32,926 nt of DNA from Planctomycetota bacterium (lineage in GTDB: Bacteria; Planctomycetota; Phycisphaerae; Sedimentisphaerales; Anaerobacaceae): NCBI GenBank assembly GCA_012719085.1, contig JAAYBA010000425.1:1-32926 (forward strand), written 5' to 3'. Position numbers and translations under genes: made by a program. Shown one piece after another: positions 14,330-22,795 of the stretch. The notes beneath the pieces are model-generated. The model did not search any database, was not told the origin of the DNA, and worked only from the letters and a program-made list of their open reading frames with translations. Within the stretch, counting starts at the first letter, position 1, and every line of letters begins with the position of its first letter.

Positions 14330-15868
14330 TCAGGATTCGCTTTCGCCGGCCGTGGTTTCGATGATGCCGACCGTTCGGTTCTTCGTCGTAAAACAGGCCC
14401 GGGCGACCCGCTGGATATCCTCGGCGGTGACCCGATCGATCCGTTCGAGTTGTTGGAAGAGGTTTCGCCAATCGCCCGTCAGCACCTCGTAGAATGTCAA
14501 CTGCTCGGCCAGGCCCGAGTTGGAGTCGAGTTGCCGAATCAGAGCCGCGCGGGCCCGTGTTTTGGCCTTTTGCAGCTCCTGCTCGCTGACCGGCTCGTTC
14601 CGCAGCCTATCGATCTCGTCGTAGATCGCCCGTGTGCACTCCTGGTTTGTATGGCCTCTGGCCGGCATGGCGTAGAAAAGGAACAGCCCAGGGTACTTCT
14701 GACCGGGCATGCCCTGGAAGCCGGAGGTGGCCATCGCGATCCGCTTGTCCTTGACGAGACTGCGATACAGACGCGATGTCCGCCCGCTGCCCATAATGTC
14801 CGTGATGGCGTCGAAGACCGCGTTGTCCTCGTGCTGGATGCTCGGCTTGTGGTATCCGATCAGAACGAAGGGCTGGGACGGATCCTCGACGACGACGTGG
14901 CGCTCGCCCGGCTGCGGCGGCTCGACCGTCACGACCGGCCCCGGCGGCGGACGATGGGGAATCCGTCCGAAATACTCACGGGCCAGCGTCTTGACGCGAT
15001 CCGGATCGACGTCGCCGACGATGGCCACCGTCAGGTTGCTCGGCACATAGTGCGTTCGAAAGAACGCCTCGGCCTGCGCCCGGGTCACCGCCTCGATGTC
15101 GCTCATGTGCCCGATGACCGGCTGGCCGTAGGGATGAGCCTTGTACGCCGCCGCAAGGAATTCCTCCAGCAGTTTGCCGACCGGCTGGGTCTCCGTGCGG
15201 AGCCGGCGCTCTTCCATGACCACATCCTTCTCGCTGTAGAACTCGCGCAGAACGGGATTGAGGAACCGGTCCGACTCCATCAGCATCCACAGTTCGAGCT
15301 TGTTGGCCGGCAGACTCACGAAGTAGACCGTGTAGTCGGAACTGGTCCCGGCGTTGAGTCCCACCCCGCCGGCCCGCTTGAGGATCTCGTCGAACTCATC
15401 GTGCACGAGATACTGTTGGGCCTGCTCCTGCGCCTCGGCAAGCCGCCTTTGCAGCTCAGCCAGTTTCTGCTCGTCGGCCGGACCACCCTTGAGCCGCTCA
15501 GCCCGGATCGCCTCGAAGATTTCGTCGATCTTCGCCAGCGCCCTGGCCTCGGCCTCGGGGTCTCTGGTGCCAATCGTTCGAGTGCCCTTGAAGGCCATGT
15601 GCTCGAACAGATGCGCCAAGCCCGTCAGGCCCGTGACTTCGTCCACAGCGCCGACGTTGGCGTGGGTGAAGCACGTCACGACCGGCGCATCGGGCCGCCG
15701 AAGCACGATGAACTTCAGCCCGTTGTCCAGTGTGAATTCGCTCACGCGCGACTCGAACTCCGCCAGGTCCTGGGCGATACCCGACGGCCCCGTCGCCAGC
15801 AACACGACCAGCAACGGCAATACGGCCGAGCCAACCGCCCGCCGCCAACCTGCATATACTCGTCCCAT
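14330..15868 (-). CDS. Catalytic M16 zinc metallopeptidase
   Basis: Exported zinc peptidase of 512 residues. After a signal peptide (cleavage near GIAQ), the inverted zinc motif HLFEH (86-90) is intact and the third ligand is probably E213 in YSEKDVVMEE. The spacing between them, about 122 residues, exceeds the usual 75 or so because of a charged helical insertion (about 105-155, KLAELQRRLAEAQEQAQQY) predicted as coiled coil. The C-terminal half has DIMGSGRTSRLYRSLVKDKR, typical of M16. ATG 15868 has AGGAG 7 nt upstream; the track start at 15907 does not. It is followed after 16 nt by its inactive partner and preceded by the M14 gene 70 nt away. It probably degrades peptides or misfolded fragments outside the cytoplasm. 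Confidence 0.93.
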   Translation of the reverse strand: MGRVYAGWRRAVGSAVLPLLVVLLATGPSGIAQDLAEFESRVSEFTLDNGLKFIVLRRPDAPVVTCFTHANVGAVDEVTGLTGLAHLFEHMAFKGTRTIGTRDPEAEARALAKIDEIFEAIRAERLKGGPADEQKLAELQRRLAEAQEQAQQYLVHDEFDEILKRAGGVGLNAGTSSDYTVYFVSLPANKLELWMLMESDRFLNPVLREFYSEKDVVMEERRLRTETQPVGKLLEEFLAAAYKAHPYGQPVIGHMSDIEAVTRAQAEAFFRTHYVPSNLTVAIVGDVDPDRVKTLAREYFGRIPHRPPPGPVVTVEPPQPGERHVVVEDPSQPFVLIGYHKPSIQHEDNAVFDAITDIMGSGRTSRLYRSLVKDKRIAMATSGFQGMPGQKYPGLFLFYAMPARGHTNQECTRAIYDEIDRLRNEPVSEQELQKAKTRARAALIRQLDSNSGLAEQLTFYEVLTGDWRNLFQQLERIDRVTAEDIQRVARACFTTKNRTVGIIETTAGESES

Positions 15869-15938
15869 CTCACTGCTCCTCAAACCGCATCGTTTCAAGA
15901 TCGTCATGCGCAGATGTCATTTAACCGCCGATCGCCGC

Positions 15939-18599
15939 TCAGTTGTACACGAAATACACCGTGGCCTTGCAGGCCCTGTCGACCCGCACGCGGACCCAGT
16001 GGGCCGAGAAGCCGTCCGGGAACTCGTGGTGCCGGTAGCCTTTGCGGAAGCGGAAGGTCTCGTAGGGTTGCCAACTGCCATCGCCCAGGAAATCGATCTC
16101 CAGAGCGAAACTCACATTCTCGTCGCTGTCGTGGACCATGTGCACGACCTTCTTGTCGAAGCCGGTCATCAGGAACGGGTCGGAGACCTCGCCCGCCTGC
16201 ACGGGCGTATCCCACCACGGGCCGCCCCAGCCGGCGGGCTTACCCATCTGCCAGAGATCGTCGAGGTTTCCGAACCACAACCCGGATTGCGGCTGGCCCT
16301 GGTCGTGGTCGATCTGATCCGACGCCATCACGAACAGTCCGCGCCAGTGGCAGAAATCCGGGACCACCCGCAGATGCGAGCAGATCGGCCGAATCCCCCA
16401 GATCCGACCGCCGTAGGCGAACGGCGGCAGTTCGTAGAACATGCCGTGCACGTCCATCAACAGCCGCTCCGTCACCGCGTGGCGAATCCGCATCCATTCG
16501 GTGTTCCAGGCATGGTCCCAGCTATGGCTGGCCTTCGGCAGCAGGTACCGTTGCCACGTGCCGTTGACCAGGACGCGCAGCACCACGCTCGATTTGGTCC
16601 AGCCGGTTGCGTAAAGAGTGTTCCCGCCGTAGGAACTGCCGCCCGCGCTGGCGTGGACCTCGACGAAGGGATTCCGCTCGACAATCGTCCACTTGTCGCC
16701 GGCCCATTCAGCCAGCCGGCCCGCCTGACGACGGCCGAGAAACTCCTGCTCGTCGTATGTGTTGTTGGCGACCACGACGCGGCCCTGCGCGGTAAAGGCG
16801 CTCTTGAAATGCTCCTTGGCGTCGGTGATCTCCAGTTCTTTCCGCAGATCGAACAGGTTCGTCGCCTGGAGACTATGGACGTCCACCTCCCAGAAGCCCC
16901 CTTCCATCCCCAGGAAGTAGACCTTGTCCTTCGGGTCCTTCAGGTGATCGCACGTCGCGCACAGACGATGGTTCTTCAAGCCTTCAATCGTGCGGACGTT
17001 GCCGTCGATGTCGATCGCATAGGGCCCGATGAACGCCTGCCCGCTGGGCCAGTGCACGAACCGGTTGGCGAAGGTCCCGGTCAGCGTCACCGAGGCCGGG
17101 TGACGTCGCATCGTCATATCCTCGCCGATCTCATAGAGACCGATCCCCTGGCCGCGAATGTGTGCGACATAGCCCACCGCCCAGAGCTTGCCGGCCCAGG
17201 GCACCAGGGCGCCGATCCCCGCCTCGGAGTCGCTGCCGAGCCCGTGGGCCATCACCGTCATGTGTGGAAAGACGCCGCCGACCTGCACGGACCGCGCGGG
17301 CGATCCTTCGGCCGGCCGGTCCTCCACATCGAGGCGTTCGAGATACACCCGCATCGCCCGGGCGAGGCTTCGCCCGAAGGCGCGGGCGCTCTCGGCGGTC
17401 ACCGGCTGGCCCGCCGCGTTGGCATACGGGATCTCGAACGGCGCCGACAATCGCACGCCGTCGATGCCGCCCGCCCATCGACTGCAGCTCTTGCCCGCCG
17501 CATAGTTGCGCCCCGTGTTCCACGCTTTGCCGAACGGCAGATTGTCCGAAACACGATAGACCAGCGGACCTCGCTGAAGCTCTTCGAGCAGACGGCCGAA
17601 TCGGCGTTGCTCCTGCCACATCTGCTCGTCCGAACTGCCGGGGATGTAGATCACCTCGTTGTACTCGCCCCGGATGTACGGACAGTGCAGGTCGAACGCG
17701 GCGCGCAGCTTGCCGTTGGACCAGTTCGGCACAAACGTCCGAAGCGCCGTAACAGAAGGATGGATGCTGGGTCCGATATAGTCGCGGTTGTGGTCGCGAG
17801 GTTTGCGGTTCTTTCCCTGGTCGCCCGCCTCGACGCCGTCCTTGTCCACAAAGGGAATCGCCAGGACCTCGACGTTGCGGCCGAACCAGTAGCCATCGTC
17901 GCTGTCGGACAACACCACGTCGAGCAGGCCTTCCAGAGCGAAGTTGGCCATCGACTCGCACGCATGGTGCCGGGCGGTCAGCAGGACGCGAAATCGCGGG
18001 TCGCCGTCCAGACGGCCGGCATGAACCCGCTCGACCGACCGCCCCTGTCGCGTCTTACACAGCTCCTCAACGCGAAGGTTGGGATGGTTCGCAAAGCCGG
18101 CCAGAAACTCCGTCAGATCGGCCTCGACGTAGGGCACCGCAAAGCAGAAGCGCACCTCGGCCGCATCCTGCGAAAACGCATAGGAGAACGAGTTGCCCCT
18201 GACGGCCTCGGCGCCGAGCCAGGCCCAGGTTCGCCCGCGATTGAGACTGACAGCCGGGCCGCGTACGCCGATCGGGTTGTTGCCGCTGAATTGGAAGCGC
18301 AGCGTCCGGCCCTCGGCCCCGCGCACGCGGAAGTTCCAGTAGAACCACCATCCCTCCGTATCGCGTAGATCGGGCCGCAGATAAACGGTGTCCGCCTCCA
18401 CCCGCTCGACCACAACATTGCCGCCGGGATAGTCCGCATCGACCGTCATGCGAATGGAGACTTCTCCGAAGGCGGCCGGCAGTTCCAGAGCCAGCGCCGA
18501 CAGAGCGAAGACAACGATCATCATACGCATGGCAAGTGATGCGGGAGGCCGGCCGCAGAAAGCTCGCAGGAGGACGCCAAACCGATATGAGCACGCCAT
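15939..18599 (-). CDS. Exported M14 carboxypeptidase fused to a large C-terminal domain
   Basis: Zinc carboxypeptidase-like protein of 886 residues. After a signal region (hydrophobic about 26-44), residues 45-165 form a beta-sandwich like that preceding cytosolic-carboxypeptidase (CCP) domains. The M14 domain follows, with zinc ligands H212-A-C-E215 (in ARHHACESM) and H305 (FDLHCPYIRGE), the segment NRDYIG, and catalytic Glu at E389 (APFEIPYAN). From about 425 to the end is a separate Trp/Gly-rich region with repeated beta motifs (FLGMEGGFWEVDV; LWFGNLDDLWQMGKPAGWGG), probably propeller-like; I know no function for it. ATG 18599 follows GGAAGGG by 6 nt; the track start (18665) precedes the predicted transcript start. 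First gene of the exported-peptidase operon. Substrate unknown. Confidence 0.85.
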   Translation of the reverse strand: MACSYRFGVLLRAFCGRPPASLAMRMMIVVFALSALALELPAAFGEVSIRMTVDADYPGGNVVVERVEADTVYLRPDLRDTEGWWFYWNFRVRGAEGRTLRFQFSGNNPIGVRGPAVSLNRGRTWAWLGAEAVRGNSFSYAFSQDAAEVRFCFAVPYVEADLTEFLAGFANHPNLRVEELCKTRQGRSVERVHAGRLDGDPRFRVLLTARHHACESMANFALEGLLDVVLSDSDDGYWFGRNVEVLAIPFVDKDGVEAGDQGKNRKPRDHNRDYIGPSIHPSVTALRTFVPNWSNGKLRAAFDLHCPYIRGEYNEVIYIPGSSDEQMWQEQRRFGRLLEELQRGPLVYRVSDNLPFGKAWNTGRNYAAGKSCSRWAGGIDGVRLSAPFEIPYANAAGQPVTAESARAFGRSLARAMRVYLERLDVEDRPAEGSPARSVQVGGVFPHMTVMAHGLGSDSEAGIGALVPWAGKLWAVGYVAHIRGQGIGLYEIGEDMTMRRHPASVTLTGTFANRFVHWPSGQAFIGPYAIDIDGNVRTIEGLKNHRLCATCDHLKDPKDKVYFLGMEGGFWEVDVHSLQATNLFDLRKELEITDAKEHFKSAFTAQGRVVVANNTYDEQEFLGRRQAGRLAEWAGDKWTIVERNPFVEVHASAGGSSYGGNTLYATGWTKSSVVLRVLVNGTWQRYLLPKASHSWDHAWNTEWMRIRHAVTERLLMDVHGMFYELPPFAYGGRIWGIRPICSHLRVVPDFCHWRGLFVMASDQIDHDQGQPQSGLWFGNLDDLWQMGKPAGWGGPWWDTPVQAGEVSDPFLMTGFDKKVVHMVHDSDENVSFALEIDFLGDGSWQPYETFRFRKGYRHHEFPDGFSAHWVRVRVDRACKATVYFVYN

Positions 18600-18665
18600 T
18601 TGATTCCCTTCCGGTGGATCGTCGGATATCCCGTCGGCTCGATACTCCTTACCGTCCGGCGGCAC

Positions 18666-18694
18666 ACTATACCCGCCGGCCTGGACCTTGTCAA
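18666..18694 (-). promoter_or_regulatory. Promoter of the M14-M16-M16-sulfatase operon
   Basis: On the minus strand: TTGACA (18689-18694), 17-nt spacer, TATAGT (18666-18671). Transcription would start near 18659, about 60 nt before the ATG at 18599. A 10-bp palindrome TCACATGTGA (18726-18735) lies about 30 nt upstream of the -35 box and could be an activator site. Confidence 0.8.
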
Positions 18695-18879
18695 TCGCCG
18701 GGACATCCTGGATATATGCAATGCCTCACATGTGATTTGACACAGTTTCTGCTTGAGATCGGCCCCGCCGTGAGGCAATATCGCCGATGCGGTACGTCAT
18801 GTCTGCCGCGGTCCCGACGGACACTCGGGGTGTCCGCAAGGCCCATCTGACGCCGGCAGCGCAGCGAAGGGAGGCGACG

Positions 18880-20496
18880 ATGAGCGTTCAAGCGAAGAGA
18901 TCTGTTCTGTTGTCGATCATTGCCCTGATGGGGCTGTCCTGGACCCGACCTGCAAGCGGCCAGATCGGTCCGCCGACGGGATCTCGCGATCTGGTGGTCT
19001 TCGTCGCCCGGGAGAAACCCGATCTATATCGCCTTGTGGGGCAGGAACCCATCCCGTACGGCGCCAGCCGGTTCCACAATCCCAAAGCCATCGTCGCCGA
19101 TCCACAGCAAGGCTGTTTCTACGTGATCGACGAACCCAGGCTGCTGACCGAAAAGGTCAAGATATGGCGCATCGCCGGCGACGGCTCGGCCCAGGTCGTT
19201 CTTCAGGCGGATACCGCCAAGAGTGGCGGACCGTTCGGGCTGGACGTGAGCTTGGGACTCGACCACCAGGGTCGCCCTCTGGTCGCCGATCGCGACTCCG
19301 GCCTGTGGCGTCTGAACCCCAACGGCCAGTTGCAGCAACTGCTCCAGCCCAAAGACAAGCCTCTGATTCGGATGACGGCGGCGACCGGCTGTCAACAGGG
19401 ATGGCTGGTCGCGACGAGCTACCTGCACGAAACGTCGCAGAATGCCGCCGGGATGATTCTGACTCACAAGAACCAGGGCGGACTGTTTCAGATCGACCCG
19501 AAGGCCAATCCCCCTGGCGTGACATGCCTGATCGAGAATCGCGTGCCCGGCGGTGAAGAACACGACACCTACTGGCGAAGGCCTGCCCATCTGTTCGTCG
19601 ATGCGGCCGGTCGGACCGTTCTCGTGGATGCCGGCAGCGCCCGGACGAGCACCGAGCCGATCTACACCGGCGCGCGACGCCGCAGCCAATACACATTGCA
19701 GCGCGTCACCACATCCGTCATCCCTGGAGGCGTCTTCGTCCGCCACCCGGACGGACGGTTTGAAGACCTCACCTTCAAGACTCCCGAGGCCAGCTCGGGA
19801 CCGATGCGCCGACCGACAGGGGCCGCCCAGTGGTCCGATGACACGTACATCGTCGCCGATCCGGAGATGCACGTCGAAGGACTCAACGGCACCGGCGGAC
19901 TGCTGCTGCTGAAGCTCGACGGCTCGCGCGAGGCAAGGTGGCCGTTCGGCTACCACATCCAGCCCGTCGGCGTCGCCATCCTGCGGGACGCCGGCGCGCC
20001 CGCCCAGGCCGCCCCCGTCAGGCCGATCCGGATCGAGGACCTCGTCGGCGCCCACACCGCCGGAAAGATCGTCCGCATCGACAGCGTCTCATGGGAATGC
20101 AAACCCGCGAACACCAACGACCCCGTGATCGGGGTCGGAATGCGCTGGGACGTGCAACCTCGCGACAGGGCCGAGGCCAAGCTGCGATCCATATTCGAAG
20201 GCGCCCGGTGGTCGGTTGCCGCCGACGGAACGCTCGGCTTCTGTGCCAACGGCGTCGATCCTCGCGCCGAAGGAACGCCGCTGGTCATGACCGGGAAGGT
20301 GACCGCAACCGGACAGTTGGTCACCGCCCTGGCACACTATCGCGGCAAGAGCATGTTCGACACGCAGGTCGGTTCGGTGGATGCCCGTTTGCGCAGCGCC
20401 GAACCGGACACCGTCCAGATGGATGTGACCATCAACGTCTTCACCAAGACCGAGCGACTGAAAGGCGCGTTCACCCAGGGGATGCCTGTCAAGTAA
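18880..20496 (+). CDS. Secreted propeller-like protein of unknown function
   Basis: Exported protein of 538 residues with a signal peptide (cleavage near PASGQ). About residues 35-370 read as a six-bladed-propeller-like domain of NHL/SMP-30 type, with blade-like segments such as NPKAIVADPQQGCFYVIDEP, GLDHQGRPLVADRDSGLWRL and RPAHLFVDAAGRTVLVDAGS. About 390-538 is a separate domain opening with IRIEDLVGAHTAGKIVRIDS, with alternating beta pattern and no family I recognise. There is no clear catalytic motif. ATG 18880 follows AGGGAGG closely; the track start at 18787 is not needed. It diverges from the peptidase operon across a 280-nt gap and converges on the C1 peptidase gene. Function not assignable. 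Confidence 0.75.
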   Translation: MSVQAKRSVLLSIIALMGLSWTRPASGQIGPPTGSRDLVVFVAREKPDLYRLVGQEPIPYGASRFHNPKAIVADPQQGCFYVIDEPRLLTEKVKIWRIAGDGSAQVVLQADTAKSGGPFGLDVSLGLDHQGRPLVADRDSGLWRLNPNGQLQQLLQPKDKPLIRMTAATGCQQGWLVATSYLHETSQNAAGMILTHKNQGGLFQIDPKANPPGVTCLIENRVPGGEEHDTYWRRPAHLFVDAAGRTVLVDAGSARTSTEPIYTGARRRSQYTLQRVTTSVIPGGVFVRHPDGRFEDLTFKTPEASSGPMRRPTGAAQWSDDTYIVADPEMHVEGLNGTGGLLLLKLDGSREARWPFGYHIQPVGVAILRDAGAPAQAAPVRPIRIEDLVGAHTAGKIVRIDSVSWECKPANTNDPVIGVGMRWDVQPRDRAEAKLRSIFEGARWSVAADGTLGFCANGVDPRAEGTPLVMTGKVTATGQLVTALAHYRGKSMFDTQVGSVDARLRSAEPDTVQMDVTINVFTKTERLKGAFTQGMPVK

Positions 20497-20526
20497 GATG
20501 GGCGGGTCCCCTACCCATGCGATCTC

Positions 20527-22011
20527 CTACCACATCGGGTCCCAGACGGGCAGCGTCACCACCGGCTGGGCCAGAATCTCGCGGACCTCGTCGGACACGT
20601 CATCGCGATGGACGATGATGTTGTAGACGTTGTCTTCGAACCAGTCGTCGTACATGGTCCAGAGCCCGCCGCTGCCGCGGTCACTGCCCCAACTGTTCTC
20701 CACGAGCCACTTGACCGGCGTGCCATCGACGAGATCAACGCCGATGAACGCCATGCCGTGATTGATCGTGCTGTCGCGCAGCAGGAGCCGCTCGGTCTTG
20801 TTCAGGCCCATGTCGAGGGCATAGACCGATTCGTAATCGTACAGATTGCGGGCCATGATCCCGGCCCGGCTGTCCTGGTCCGGCGAGACGTCGGCAGCGA
20901 AGTAGACCGGCCGGTTGCTCAGCAGCACCTTGACGACGAGGTCCTTGAGCATCTGAATGTCCACGCTTGCATAGCTGGCGTTGCGCCCGTCGTACAGGTT
21001 CTTGGTCATCGCGATCTCATAGTGACCGCCCTGCGGACGGATCGGATCGTTCGCCACGTTGACATACTGATGGAGGTCCAGGCCCACGAACTCCTCGTAG
21101 AACGACTGGGGCGTAAAGGTGCGCAGCGCGCTCCAATCCTGCTCGACCTGATAGCCGTCGTCCTTCTTCTCGCTGGCCTGGTCTTCGGCGGAATCATCGT
21201 CATTCTCGGCCTTCTCCTCATCGCCCTTGGCGTCCTTGCCTTTTGCCTTGTGGCGCCAGGAGAACTCCTCCGGCGGCTCGCCCAGGTTCAGCACGAGCAC
21301 ACGGTACACCTCGGCCAGCATCTTCGGCTTGGCGTCGCGCATCTTCCGGACCGAGCCGGTCTCCTCGTAGATCTCGCGCAGCTCGGCGGCGCTCTTGCGC
21401 AGCAGGCGCGCCAGGGCGCGGTTCATCATGCCCGTGCTCTCCGAACTGGCGGTCTCAGCCATCGCCTCTCTCGGGATCACGCCGTACTTGGTGACCAGGT
21501 CCACGAAGTTCTCCCAATACCCGCCGTCCGAGGCCGGGTCTTTCAGCAAGAACACCATATCGCGGTCCTGAAGGTCCCGATCGCGGTACTCGATCATATA
21601 TTCGAGGAAGCCGTTGGCCTTCTCCATCTTGTCCCAGAACTGAAGGTAGATCTGGGAAAACTCGAAGTCGTCCAGATCGAGCTTGTTGAGCACCACCGGC
21701 TTGATCGTATTGAATCCGGCGAACATCCAGCATCGCCCGCTGCTCTTCTGGTTGCTGATGCCCTTGGTCTTGATCTTGTGGCTGAACTGCTTGTTGTGCG
21801 CCGCGAGAATCTCGCGGTTTTCCGCAATGTCGCGGATGCCCGTGCTGGTCAGCGCGTTGCGCATCGCCCGCGTGTGCGCGTCCATCTGGAACTCGCTTCG
21901 AATCCGCTCGATCTGCGACGGCGCCAGCGCGCCGTCCTGGGCCGCCGCACCGGCCGAAAAGACCATCCACGCCAACAGCACCGCCATCAACCGCACCATA
22001 GCATCTCTCAT
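20527..22011 (-). CDS. Exported C1-family aminopeptidase (bleomycin hydrolase/PepC type)
   Basis: Papain-like cysteine peptidase of the bleomycin-hydrolase group, 494 residues. The catalytic set is intact: oxyanion Gln Q88 and C94 (NQKSSGRCWMFAG), His about 418 (STINHGMAFIGVD) and Asn about 439 (VENSWG). Unlike its cytoplasmic relatives it begins with a signal peptide (cleavage near GAAAQ). Residues 255-287 are a low-complexity Lys/Asp/Glu insertion (KGKDAKGDEEKAENDDDS). The C-terminus ends WDPMW where relatives continue WDPMGALA; that tail lies in the active site and sets exopeptidase specificity, so cleavage mode may differ. ATG 22011 follows GGAGG by 6 nt; the track start (22062) is upstream of it. 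Own promoter at 22096-22124. Confidence 0.92.
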   Translation of the reverse strand: MRDAMVRLMAVLLAWMVFSAGAAAQDGALAPSQIERIRSEFQMDAHTRAMRNALTSTGIRDIAENREILAAHNKQFSHKIKTKGISNQKSSGRCWMFAGFNTIKPVVLNKLDLDDFEFSQIYLQFWDKMEKANGFLEYMIEYRDRDLQDRDMVFLLKDPASDGGYWENFVDLVTKYGVIPREAMAETASSESTGMMNRALARLLRKSAAELREIYEETGSVRKMRDAKPKMLAEVYRVLVLNLGEPPEEFSWRHKAKGKDAKGDEEKAENDDDSAEDQASEKKDDGYQVEQDWSALRTFTPQSFYEEFVGLDLHQYVNVANDPIRPQGGHYEIAMTKNLYDGRNASYASVDIQMLKDLVVKVLLSNRPVYFAADVSPDQDSRAGIMARNLYDYESVYALDMGLNKTERLLLRDSTINHGMAFIGVDLVDGTPVKWLVENSWGSDRGSGGLWTMYDDWFEDNVYNIIVHRDDVSDEVREILAQPVVTLPVWDPMW

Positions 22012-22095
22012 CGGAGACCTCCAGACACCACATCTGCATTTGTCGTCACTTGACGCTCGCACCGAATCGGCATCCTGCCGTCGGCGAAAGGCCTC

Positions 22096-22124
22096 ACTAT
22101 CGGCCCGCTTCGGCCCTCTGTCAA
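22096..22124 (-). promoter_or_regulatory. Promoter of the exported C1 peptidase
   Basis: On the minus strand: TTGACA (22119-22124), 17-nt spacer, GATAGT (22096-22101). It leaves a leader of about 80 nt before ATG 22011. Confidence 0.75.
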
Positions 22125-22175
22125 CCCTTCTGTTCCGTCAATTCGACCGGCGCGACCCCCGCGACGCATTCGGCG

Positions 22176-22204
22176 TTGACGGCCTGGCCGGACCGCTCTA
22201 CGAT
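22176..22204 (+). promoter_or_regulatory. Promoter of the pseudopilin-like gene
   Basis: TTGACG (22176-22181), 17-nt spacer, TACGAT (22199-22204), about 30-35 nt before the ATG at 22243. It points away from the C1 peptidase promoter. Confidence 0.65.
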
Positions 22205-22242
22205 GAAATGCGACAATCTCAGCCGCGATGAAGGGGCAGGCT

Positions 22243-22788
22243 ATGAACGGGCGCAAGAACGATAGATCGAACCATGCTCTCATCCTCATGCGGCGGACGA
22301 ACGGCGGTGCGATCGTCAATCTCGTCGTCGCCGTGGTCTTTTTCGGGCTGCTCGCCCTTGGCGTCCTCTGGCTTCTCAAGATGGTCGGCGACGCGGGGCA
22401 GCAGTATTCCACCGCCATGGTGCAGACCAGCCACAGGGCCTCGGCGTTGAAGTGCCAGAACAATCTCCGCACCATCGCGCAGAGCATCCAGATGTATGCC
22501 ATCGGTAATGAGAGTCTGCCGCCGACCCAGCAGGCTTTGATGGACTACTGCGGCTACGGATCGCGATTGTTCCATTGCGACGAACCCAACGCGCCGCAGT
22601 ACGTCTACATCGCGGGCCAAAGCCCGGACATGCCACCGACGAACGTCCTGCTGTACGAGCCACAGCCCGTTCACGATGGCAAGTGCAGCGTCCTGTTCCT
22701 CGACGGCCAGATCACCATGCTCAGCCCCGAGGAGTTGGAATTCGCGGTCGAGGCCACCGTCGCAATCGTAGAGCGAAGGCAGAGATGA
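22243..22788 (+). CDS. Single-TM pseudopilin-like protein
   Basis: Inner-membrane-anchored protein of 181 residues. A positively charged N-terminal segment of about 22 residues precedes one TM helix (about 24-46, AIVNLVVAVVFFGLLALGVL). The exported part starts with a helix (ALKCQNNLRTIAQSIQMYA), the pattern of type II pseudopilin-like proteins common in planctomycetes. It ends in an H-x-G-x-xLFLDG motif (VHDGKCSVLFLDGQITML), the C-terminal H-x-DG hallmark. A canonical prepilin peptidase site (G-F-T-L-x-E) is absent, so it may not be processed. Four Cys lie in the exported part. ATG 22243 has AAGGGG 6 nt before it; ATG 22228 is the alternative. It ends 7 nt from the converging msrC stop. Confidence 0.75.
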   Translation: MNGRKNDRSNHALILMRRTNGGAIVNLVVAVVFFGLLALGVLWLLKMVGDAGQQYSTAMVQTSHRASALKCQNNLRTIAQSIQMYAIGNESLPPTQQALMDYCGYGSRLFHCDEPNAPQYVYIAGQSPDMPPTNVLLYEPQPVHDGKCSVLFLDGQITMLSPEELEFAVEATVAIVERRQR

Positions 22789-22795
22789 AAACCAT

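Noticed and set aside
14066-16567. An 833-codon plus-strand ORF
   Set aside because: Antisense to the two M16 genes and the end of the M14 gene; no domain recognised.
15354-18368. A 1004-codon plus-strand ORF
   Set aside because: It is antisense to the M14 and M16 genes, has no recognisable domains, and is rich in Arg, Pro, His and Val as expected from the complement of GC-rich coding DNA.
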